From Sphingobacterium sp. (GTDB lineage: Bacteria; Bacteroidota; Bacteroidia; Sphingobacteriales; Sphingobacteriaceae), in NCBI GenBank assembly GCA_029239355.1, contig JAQZAZ010000017.1, positions 1 to 57,719 on the forward strand: a DNA stretch of 57,719 bases, in the 5' to 3' direction. A program made the position numbers and the translations under genes. Below the pieces are notes generated by a model that did no database searches, was not told the origin of the DNA, and saw only the letters and a program-made list of their open reading frames with translations. Position 1 is the first letter of the stretch, and every line of letters starts with the position of its first letter. Shown here piece by piece: positions 9,537 to 16,094 of this stretch.

Positions 9537-10355
9537 TTAGTTTTTGGGATACACCTGCGCGATAAAAGACTTATCAGTCGCAGACAGTACCGTATTGTTT
9601 CCGACGCTGAATCCATTGGTCGTCAGCTGGCTACTGATCGAATAATGCATGATTGAACTACTGTCATAATTGCTATATTGCGTCTGAGTCGTTGAATATT
9701 TTGCAAACAAATTATTATCGACATCACTTTGAGTCCAATAATTTGGATAGCCCGCGTAATAAGCATAGACCTTATCTTTATCCCAAGGGATAGCCGCCAG
9801 TGGATGTTGGTGTTCATGGATCATTCCCAGTGCGTGACCAAATTCATGGATTACTGTTCGGCTAAATTCGGTATCAGAAGTATTATCATCAAACCAGCCA
9901 AAATTCATTGTCTCCTGATTGGAAGCAATTCGAAGCGCGTCGGTCCCGATATAAGAGTACGATCCGGCACCTTCAGTAAAAGTGACTCTTAACTGAGCCT
10001 TACCACTGGTAACAAACCGAAAGGTGATATTAGCATATTTGGACCATTCATTGGCATATTGCATCACTTTTTGGCGTACTTTGGTTGACCCACCATATAG
10101 GCGCACGGTAATGACGCTTCCATTGGTCCATTTTTTAGCCGTGATGACCGCGCCTCTAGGATCAGTTCCACCAGGCAAATAGACGTCTTTACACACATGC
10201 GCATCCTTAAAACCAGCTGGTATATCAGCTGATGCGACTGCTTTAAGTTCAGAAGAATCTTGTGGAGCTGTAATTTCAGTGTTTTTGTTGCAAGCTACCA
10301 TGGTAGCGGAAACGGAAAGGATCAACCCAAATAGGATTTTTTTTCTAAATTCCAT
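9537..10355 (-). CDS. Astacin-family (M12A-like) zinc metalloprotease, lipoprotein
   Basis: A 272-residue secreted protease. The leader ends in a lipobox (TMVAC, Cys22), so it is probably anchored to a membrane as a lipoprotein. The zinc site is the long astacin form HEFGHALGMIHEHQHP (His170, Glu171 catalytic, His174, His180), followed by the Met-turn SSSIMHYS about 60 residues later, also typical of astacins. The mature region matches the size of a single astacin catalytic domain with no accessory domains. It is divergent from the Crp/Fnr gene. It would cleave extracellular or surface proteins; the substrate is unknown. Confidence 0.93.
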   Translation of the reverse strand: MEFRKKILFGLILSVSATMVACNKNTEITAPQDSSELKAVASADIPAGFKDAHVCKDVYLPGGTDPRGAVITAKKWTNGSVITVRLYGGSTKVRQKVMQYANEWSKYANITFRFVTSGKAQLRVTFTEGAGSYSYIGTDALRIASNQETMNFGWFDDNTSDTEFSRTVIHEFGHALGMIHEHQHPLAAIPWDKDKVYAYYAGYPNYWTQSDVDNNLFAKYSTTQTQYSNYDSSSIMHYSISSQLTTNGFSVGNNTVLSATDKSFIAQVYPKN

Positions 10356-10695
10356 ACGTTATTATTTTTTTAATCTATCATAATTTAAGTCAGCTTACAA
10401 CGTGGCCACATGAAAAACTAACGAGTGAATAATGTAACACCTCTGTTACATTAAACCAAAGCTAAAAAATATATTTTATTGAAACAATAGTCAGATTGGA
10501 AAAATTTCAGTTCAGGTTAATTGCTGCATTTCTAAAGAAAATGAAGGTTCACTTAAACTAAATACGCTAGCTAATGTTCTTAAGTTCTTTAAAAAGAGGT
10601 GTTAAAGCCTTTCAGCTCCATCGGGCGATATATTTTTCGCCGAATTTGTGGTGATAAGCGTATGAAATCCAAAGAAATTTGTAGCTTGACAACAT
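10356..10695. other. Divergent intergenic region, astacin / Crp-Fnr
   Basis: This AT-rich 340-base spacer holds no credible gene. It contains the inverted repeat listed at 10430-10453, a smaller GGCGA/TCGCC inverted repeat around 10625-10642, and the motif GAAATTTGTAGC near 10673, which recurs upstream of the aldo/keto reductase gene and may be part of a promoter. Confidence 0.5.
10430..10453. promoter_or_regulatory. Inverted repeat, candidate Crp/Fnr-family operator
   Basis: A perfect 10-bp inverted repeat with a 4-base centre (TAATGTAACA-CCTC-TGTTACATTA) lies in the divergent spacer. Dyads with a 4-base centre are common for FNR-type regulators, and a Crp/Fnr gene is next door. It could also form an RNA hairpin. 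Confidence 0.4.
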
Positions 10696-11283
10696 ATGGA
10701 ACACCGTTCACTTTTGGAAAATGTTTATAAACATATTGCGCTCACTGATAGCGAGCGAGAGCTGTTTTTATCCCTGTTAAGGAAAAGGAAGCTCGCCCGG
10801 AAAACTAAGGTGCTTGCACAGGGGCAGTTATGTGATTCAATTTCTTTTGTTGATTCCGGGGCATTAAGGGCATTTTATCTGGATGTTTCGGGCAGAGAAT
10901 CGACAATTATGTTTGCAGTAAGAGACTGGTGGGTCACGGATATGTATTGCTTTATAAATACGCTTCCAGCCATGTTGACGATAGAAACAATCGAAGACAG
11001 CATCGTATACCAATTAAAGAAAGACGATTTGGAACAGCTGTATCGGTCGGTACCACAATTTGAGCGTTTTTTCAGGATATTGATGCAGAATGCGTATATA
11101 CGTGAGCAATTGCGTGTCGTACAAAATCTTTCGATGACAGCGGAGGAGCGCTACAACATATTTATAAAAAAATATCCAGAAGTCGCAAATAAGGTAAAGC
11201 AAAAACAGATTGCTTCATATTTAGGCATAACAGCTGAATTTTTAAGTATGATTAAGCGAAAAAAATCAGAAACCTTAAACTAG
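10696..11283 (+). CDS. Crp/Fnr-family transcriptional regulator
   Basis: A 195-residue protein with an N-terminal cyclic-nucleotide-binding-type beta-roll (about 25-120, with LAQGQLCDSISFVDSGALRA) and a C-terminal winged helix (QIASYLGITAEFLSMIKR, about 165-190). The roll lacks the full phosphate-binding cassette of true cAMP receptors and there is no iron-sulfur cysteine cluster, so the signal is not predictable. Regulators of this length and style are abundant in Bacteroidota and often control nearby genes. It is divergent from the astacin gene and precedes the DUF4406-like gene by about 60 bases. Confidence 0.9.
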   Translation: MEHRSLLENVYKHIALTDSERELFLSLLRKRKLARKTKVLAQGQLCDSISFVDSGALRAFYLDVSGRESTIMFAVRDWWVTDMYCFINTLPAMLTIETIEDSIVYQLKKDDLEQLYRSVPQFERFFRILMQNAYIREQLRVVQNLSMTAEERYNIFIKKYPEVANKVKQKQIASYLGITAEFLSMIKRKKSETLN

Positions 11284-11343
11284 TTTATTTTTTTTCGACC
11301 GATGACTTCGTTACTTAGCCTCGACTAACAAAGGTACAAAACT

Positions 11344-11700
11344 ATGCTTATTTTAATTGCAGGCCCCTATCGTGGTGGCACCAACGACGATCCGATCTTG
11401 ATGAAAAGAAATCTGGACAACCTTGAATCTTTTGCACTGGATATTTTTCGCAAAGGACACATTCCCTTGATAGGAGAATGGATGGCGCTTCCCTTAATAA
11501 AACTGGCAGGATCGACGAAAGTCGGTGACCAACAATGGGAGGAAATTCAATATCCGGTAGCCCATCAGATGCTGGAAAAATGTGACGCTGTACTACGAAT
11601 CAATGGTGAATCCAAAGGCGCCGATGAGGATGTAAGGTTGGCGGAGGAAAGAGGACTAAAGGTCTATTACAATATCGCCGAGATTCCTTTGGCAAAGTAA
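11344..11700 (+). CDS. DUF4406 / nucleoside 2-deoxyribosyltransferase-like protein
   Basis: A 118-residue soluble protein. It begins with a Rossmann-like strand and the motif LIAGPYRGGT, has a central GHIPLIGEWMALPL helix region and ends with RINGESKGADEDVRLAEERG. These features fit the small DUF4406/NDT-like fold that binds nucleotides or nucleosides, with the Glu of the GES...DEDV segment in the place of the usual catalytic acid. Whether it has transferase activity is unknown. A hairpin terminator follows about 35 bases after the stop. Confidence 0.7.
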   Translation: MLILIAGPYRGGTNDDPILMKRNLDNLESFALDIFRKGHIPLIGEWMALPLIKLAGSTKVGDQQWEEIQYPVAHQMLEKCDAVLRINGESKGADEDVRLAEERGLKVYYNIAEIPLAK

Positions 11701-11736
11701 TGACAACGCTGACGGAAACTCATCCAATGCATATTT

Positions 11737-11768
11737 AAATCGGAGCTGGCCATTAGCTGCTCCGATTT
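11737..11768. terminator. Hairpin terminator
   Basis: A 10-bp stem (AAATCGGAGC with GCTCCGATTT, 12-base loop) lies after the DUF4406-like gene and before the receptor relic on the other strand. It could serve both directions; the T-run is weak. Confidence 0.55.
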
Positions 11769-11815
11769 GATTATAGCCCCAATAATCAGCTATACCAATT
11801 TTCTCCTTGTTATCC

Positions 11816-12121
11816 CTAAAACAGAAAACTATACTTCAATACCGATTGGCAGCCGCGCAGTGGAATGACCTGCCGATTTTCCAAATTTGGGCTTAAACTG
11901 TAGCTTGTAAATGATTTTTTATCGAAAATATTATTTACATTCAGCTCCACACTATGTTTACTTTTCAATGGTTTGTAACGTATGGCGGCATCCAGAAAGC
12001 CATTGGCAATGGGGTCAAGTGCACTGCTCCTATAGCTACCGTAGCTCCAGCTTGCCTTTATAAATAAGGATGTACCGACAACATACAGCGTACTCAAGGC
12101 GTGTGTCTGTGATGTTGGGTA
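11816..12121 (-). pseudogene. TonB-dependent receptor C-terminal relic
   Basis: Only the last ~100 residues of an outer-membrane receptor remain. They include HSVELNVNNIFDKKSFTSYS, the typical penultimate-strand signature, and end in YSFLF with a terminal Phe as in barrel proteins. There is no start codon of its own, no plug and no signal peptide; the frame merges into an unrelated relic on the opposite strand around 12110-12122. This is a deletion remnant. Confidence 0.75.
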
Positions 12122-12290
12122 CTCGATCGTAAAGTCGCCCTGGATTACGTATGGGGCGACGATAGTTATTTCAATAGCCGTAGCATGGATGTGTTTATCA
12201 GCAAGCTGCGCAAATTTTTGGAAGGTGATCCAGCGGTCAAAATTATTAATATCCGCGGCAAGGGTTTTAAATTGATTGTCGGTTCATAAT
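12122..12290 (+). pseudogene. OmpR-type response regulator C-terminal relic
   Basis: This 169-base stretch encodes the last ~55 residues of a winged-helix output domain (LDYVWGDDSYFNSRSMDVFI, SKLRKFLEGDP, INIRGKGFKLIV) and then a stop. The frame is closed by a TGA at 12110-12112 and there is no start codon or receiver domain. It is clearly the tail of an OmpR/PhoB-family regulator, fused at its 5' side to the receptor relic. It was too short and start-less to appear as a normal gene. Confidence 0.8.
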
Positions 12291-12382
12291 TTCAACCTGA
12301 ATGTGTCATTTACCAACTTCTCCGCTATGTGTGACGCCAGGCTGTCAGCACGCTAAAAGGTTGTTACCTAAGCGCTGCTACC

Positions 12383-12418
12383 GTATTTTGCATACAACTT
12401 TCGGTATTTTGCTTACGT
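12383..12418 (+). promoter_or_regulatory. 21-bp-spaced direct repeat upstream of the AKR gene
   Basis: GTATTTTGCATAC (from 12383) and GTATTTTGCTTAC (from 12404) repeat with a 21-base period. The TTTG of a likely -7 box ends at 12445, 34 bases after the G of the second TTTTG. The same geometry recurs upstream of the SDR gene at 52629-52688, so this is probably the binding site of the adjacent AraC-family regulator. Confidence 0.6.
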
Positions 12419-12466
12419 TGCAACAATGATTTCTAATGAAATTTGTAGCATCAAAAAACGAAAAAT

Positions 12467-13474
12467 ATGAGCATAGAACACATTGAATTAGGAAGTCAAG
12501 GACTGGAAATTCCTAAAATAGGTCTAGGATGTATGGGTATGACTGGATTTGAAGATGCCGATATGTATGGAAAAGTAGACCTAAAAGAGGCTATCGCGAC
12601 CATTCATCGATCTTTTGAACTGGGCGGAAATTTTCTCGATACGGCCGACCTATATGGCCCATTTGAAAATGAAAGACTTATTGCAAAGGCTGTTGAAAAC
12701 AATCGGGCCCATTATATCATTGCGACAAAATTTGGCTGGGAGATCAATGATAGTAACAAAGTGACATGGGCTATCAACGGGAGAAAGGAATATGTAAAAA
12801 AGGCCGTCGAACGCTCTTTGAAAAATCTGAACACAGATTATATTGACCTTTATTACATGCATCGTCTGGACAAGAATACGCCGATCGAAGAGACCGTTCA
12901 AGCGATGGCAGATCTTGTACGGGAAGGGAAGGTAAAATATATCGGTTTGTCAGAAGTATCATCAGAAACGATACGCAGGGCCCATGCTGTGCATCCCATT
13001 ACTGCGGTTCAGAGTGAATACTCATTGTTTGAAAGAACGGTGGAAGAAAAGGGCGTCTTGCAGACCCTTGACAATCTGGGTATCGGGTTTGTGGCATATT
13101 CCCCACTTGGACGTGGATTTCTATCCGGACAGATCCGTTCGATTGATGATTTGCCGGAAAATGATTTCAGGAGGGCGATCCCGCGTTTTCAGCAGCAGTA
13201 TTTTCATAAAAATATCGAACTGGTTGAGGCTATAGAAAGCATGGCTACGATCAAAAATGTAAGCAGCGCACAACTTGCCCTCGCTTGGATCATGCAAAAG
13301 GGATTTGTACCTATTCCAGGTACAAAGCGTAGAAAATATGTCGAACAGAATATCGAAGCAACTAAGATCAAGCTGGATCAAGCCGATATGGATAAGCTGG
13401 AGGCCATTATTCCGCTGGGAACCGATACCGGTGCCCCTTATGATGAATTCAGTATGGGACTTTTGGATTATTAA
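12467..13474 (+). CDS. Aldo/keto reductase
   Basis: A 335-residue NADPH-dependent oxidoreductase of the aldo/keto reductase superfamily (TIM barrel). The catalytic tetrad is visible: Asp58 and Tyr63 in FLDTADLYGP, Lys88 in IATKFGW and His132 in YYMHRLD. The C-terminal phosphate-binding region reads IPGTKRRKYVEQN. Closest in style to the YakC/pyridoxal- or aryl-alcohol-dehydrogenase-like group. It reduces aldehydes or ketones; the substrate cannot be told. It is followed after 17 bases by an AraC-family gene, probably in one transcript, and preceded by a direct-repeat operator. Confidence 0.96.
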   Translation: MSIEHIELGSQGLEIPKIGLGCMGMTGFEDADMYGKVDLKEAIATIHRSFELGGNFLDTADLYGPFENERLIAKAVENNRAHYIIATKFGWEINDSNKVTWAINGRKEYVKKAVERSLKNLNTDYIDLYYMHRLDKNTPIEETVQAMADLVREGKVKYIGLSEVSSETIRRAHAVHPITAVQSEYSLFERTVEEKGVLQTLDNLGIGFVAYSPLGRGFLSGQIRSIDDLPENDFRRAIPRFQQQYFHKNIELVEAIESMATIKNVSSAQLALAWIMQKGFVPIPGTKRRKYVEQNIEATKIKLDQADMDKLEAIIPLGTDTGAPYDEFSMGLLDY

Positions 13475-13491
13475 TACTTAAATTTATCGTT

Positions 13492-14388
13492 ATGAACAGC
13501 ATTGCTTCCGTTTCCGATTTTCACCGTTTATTGTCACTGCCTCAGCCAAAGCATCCGATGGTTAGTGTAATCAACCTATCAGAAAGTATCTTTTTAGAAG
13601 ATGAGATATGGAAAGGCTTTGTGAATAAATTTTACTGCATCGCCCTAAAGCGAGATGCTATAGGGAAAATCAGGTACGGGCAGCAATATTATGATTACGA
13701 TAAAGGGGTTCTCAGCTTTACTGCACCAAATCAGGTGCAGTACCTGGATCTCGAGAATGTACATTGTGGGGCCGGCTATTTACTGATCTTTCATGAAGAT
13801 TTTATACTCAATCATCCGCTGGCAACCCGTATCGGAGAGTTTGGATTTTTTTCATATGCCGTCAATGAGGCCCTTCATCTCTCCGAGCGTGAGGAGGACG
13901 ATCTGATCGATATCCTCCTTAAGATTGACCGGGAGTGTACACATATTGATAGACATACGCAGGAGATTGTATTAGCACAAATAGCGCTGCTGCTCAACTA
14001 TTCAAAACGATTTTATGAAAGACAGTTTATCACACGCAAGAATAGCAACCATCAGTTGTTGGCAAAATTTGAAGAAGTGTTGAGTGACTACTTCGAAAAT
14101 AATAAATATGCACAAGACGGTCTGCTTACTGTACAGTCCGTAGCCAACCTTATGAATCTTTCTCCGCATTACCTAAGCGATATGTTGCGCTTTTTAACCG
14201 GACAGAATACCCAGCAGCATATCCACGAAAAATTGATCGCAAAAGCAAAAGAAAAGCTTTCGACGACACAGCTATCCGTAAGCCAAATTGCCTATGAGCT
14301 CGGTTTTGAGCACCCGCAGTCATTCAGTACGCTCTTCAAAAAGAAAACACAAACGACACCTGTCGAGTTCAGGGAAAAATTCAGATAA
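13492..14388 (+). CDS. AraC-family transcriptional regulator
   Basis: A 298-residue regulator with an N-terminal cupin-like sensor half (about 20-170, including YGQQYYDYDKGVLSFTAPNQ) and a C-terminal AraC HTH domain (about 195-298, VSQIAYELGFEHPQSFSTLF). It is a close paralogue of the regulator at 53581-54492: long blocks such as GQQYYD, NEALHLSERE, RFYERQFITRK and NTQQHIH are shared. Both follow an oxidoreductase gene, so each probably activates its own pair from the upstream 21-bp-spaced repeats. Confidence 0.95.
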   Translation: MNSIASVSDFHRLLSLPQPKHPMVSVINLSESIFLEDEIWKGFVNKFYCIALKRDAIGKIRYGQQYYDYDKGVLSFTAPNQVQYLDLENVHCGAGYLLIFHEDFILNHPLATRIGEFGFFSYAVNEALHLSEREEDDLIDILLKIDRECTHIDRHTQEIVLAQIALLLNYSKRFYERQFITRKNSNHQLLAKFEEVLSDYFENNKYAQDGLLTVQSVANLMNLSPHYLSDMLRFLTGQNTQQHIHEKLIAKAKEKLSTTQLSVSQIAYELGFEHPQSFSTLFKKKTQTTPVEFREKFR

Positions 14389-14645
14389 GATCAATAAATA
14401 CTCAGCCTTGGTTACCTCAGCAGCTGCAAGCTAATCCGGAAATTCATGTTCAACACAACGGCTATTTCTTCCCAAATGGGCTAGTCAACACAGGCGGTAA
14501 AAGAAATCGAAAACTATTGTGCCTGCTTTGTTGTCCTATTGCAAGTAGAACACAGATATTTTTTTAAATGCACATTTTATACAGGCAGATCCAGGCCTAT
14601 TTAAGCAGATCTTTCGCAACTGTATAATTGATAAATAAAAACCTG

Positions 14646-14831
14646 ATGAATGTAAAACGTATTTTCGGAACGATCCTAACCATTTTGGGTATCACCGGCC
14701 TTGGCTATGTTGCCTATGAAATAATAAACAAAAGTACAGATTACACGACATTAATAGTGATCGGCGTACTCGGCTTGCTTTTCTTTTCTTCGGGAATCAG
14801 TTTGGTGAGGAATACCAAAGACGAAGCGTAA
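14646..14831 (+). CDS. Small two-helix membrane protein, hypothetical
   Basis: A 61-residue protein from ATG 14646 (an upstream in-frame TTG at 14628 is less likely). Two hydrophobic helices (IFGTILTILGITGLGYVAY and LIVIGVLGLLFFSSGISLV) are joined by a short polar turn; the C-terminus is charged. Small proteins of this build are common in Bacteroidota with no known function. The inner membrane is the likely location. Confidence 0.7.
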   Translation: MNVKRIFGTILTILGITGLGYVAYEIINKSTDYTTLIVIGVLGLLFFSSGISLVRNTKDEA

Positions 14832-15140
14832 TCGGACATCTATCCTGCTGTTATCGCGAACTATCGTCAAGGTCCCCCGATAATTGTGCGTTTCTGGTAT
14901 TGTGGTGCCAGGGTGCGATGATCCTGTTACCAGTAGCAGCTCCACGGCCTGATCCGCTTTCGATAGCCAAGTATAACGCTTTTCTCCTGTATAAGTGTGC
15001 AGTTTAAATAAGCTAAATTTTCCTTAACTTCGTAAACATACAAATTTACAGCAACAATTTGGCGATTCCATTCATGCAGAATTTATCGAATCTATCGCTT
15101 CTTCCTGCAATTTGGTTATGGCATCAATACAGACTTTACA
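14832..15140. other. Spacer, no confident gene
   Basis: The 310 bases before the cyclase-family gene hold no convincing gene. A minus-strand frame (14751-14945) and a short plus-strand frame ending near 15155 look weakly protein-like but match no family I recognise. They may be decayed sequence. Confidence 0.35.
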
Positions 15141-15286
15141 ATGGATAAAAGAGTGAATTTGATTTTGAAGTATATTTTACCAATGGCGGTAGCCTTAAAG
15201 GTGAAGACTTTAGGCTTGATATCACCGGCGATGCGATAAGCGATGAGGAGCTAGCTGACTATATCATCAAAGATCTCCGACTTTTG
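15141..15286 (+). other. Probable frameshifted N-terminus of the cyclase-family gene
   Basis: Directly upstream of the apparent start (15287) the same frame stays open for about 46 codons back to a stop at 15146-15148 and reads as clean protein (EVYFTNGGSLKGEDFRLDI, then DEELADYIIKDLRLL) but has no start codon. An ATG at 15141 in the next frame gives MDKRV and would join this frame if one base were added around 15155. The simplest reading is a one-base deletion, real or a sequencing error, in the 5' end of the gene. Confidence 0.6.
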
Positions 15287-16039
15287 ATGGCCGGGAAAGT
15301 AAATATCCTGAATAAGCAAATTTTTACGGAAGCGCATAAACGCAAAGCCCCTGTTGTGGAGACCGAAGGGCAACTCTTGGTCGACCTTAGCCATACCATC
15401 CAGGACGGACTGGTCACCTATAAAGGTCTGCCCGCTCCTATCATATGTGATTATCTTTCCAGAGCCGATTCGAAGCAATACTACGATGAAGGAACCGAGT
15501 TTCAGATCGGCAAGATTGAGTTAGTGACCAACACAGGTACCTATATCGATTGCCCCTTCCACCGATATGAAAATGGAAAAGATCTTTCAGAAGTGGATTT
15601 GAGTGCCTTTGTAGGGCTAGACGCTGTTGTGATACGCGTGCCATATACACAAGGATTGGAAATTACGGAAGAACATCTAAAAAATAAGGAGATCAGAAAT
15701 CGAGCGGTCCTGATCCACACCGGATGGGATGCCCATTGGAATACCGAACTTTATTATGAAAATCATCCTTATCTGACTGAGGCCGCCGCGGAATATCTAG
15801 CCGCTTGCGCTGTAAAACTTGTCGGTATTGATTCACACAATATTGATTGCACAACGAGAAGAACACGGCCAGTCCATACCACGCTGTTGGGTGCACAAAT
15901 CCTGATCGTCGAACACCTGTGCAATCTGGCGTCATTGCCTGAGGAGGGCTTTACTTTTACTGCAGCCCCACCAAAGTTTAAAGGTGTTGGCACGTTCCCT
16001 GTCAGAGCGTTTGCTTCAATAAAGAAAACACTTGGATAG
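15287..16039 (+). CDS. Cyclase / kynurenine-formamidase-like metal hydrolase
   Basis: A metal-dependent hydrolase of the cyclase (arylformamidase-like) family. The metal-binding signature is present: LVDLSHTIQDGLVTYKGLP near the start and NTGTYIDCPFHRYENGKDL (H-x-G-T-H-x-D-x-P-x-H region, here degenerate as TGTYIDCPFH), with VGIDSHNID and HTTLLG later. ATG 15287 is the first start in the open frame, but coding sequence continues upstream (15141-15286), so the true product is probably about 45 residues longer and currently frameshifted. Substrate unknown; relatives open amide or lactone bonds. A strong terminator follows. Confidence 0.85.
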   Translation: MAGKVNILNKQIFTEAHKRKAPVVETEGQLLVDLSHTIQDGLVTYKGLPAPIICDYLSRADSKQYYDEGTEFQIGKIELVTNTGTYIDCPFHRYENGKDLSEVDLSAFVGLDAVVIRVPYTQGLEITEEHLKNKEIRNRAVLIHTGWDAHWNTELYYENHPYLTEAAAEYLAACAVKLVGIDSHNIDCTTRRTRPVHTTLLGAQILIVEHLCNLASLPEEGFTFTAAPPKFKGVGTFPVRAFASIKKTLG

Positions 16040-16048
16040 ACCTTTTCA

Positions 16049-16073
16049 ATAGCGGGCTGTACAAGCCCGCTAT
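16049..16073. terminator. Rho-independent terminator between convergent genes
   Basis: A 10-bp GC-rich stem (ATAGCGGGCT with AGCCCGCTAT) with a 5-base loop, followed on the plus strand by ATTTTTA. It terminates the cyclase-family gene and possibly the receptor gene from the other side. Confidence 0.8.
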
Positions 16074-16094
16074 ATTTTTAGACGATTATTTTTG

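Noticed and set aside
14751..14945. A 64-codon minus-strand ORF
   Set aside because: Overlaps the small membrane protein gene and has no recognisable feature.
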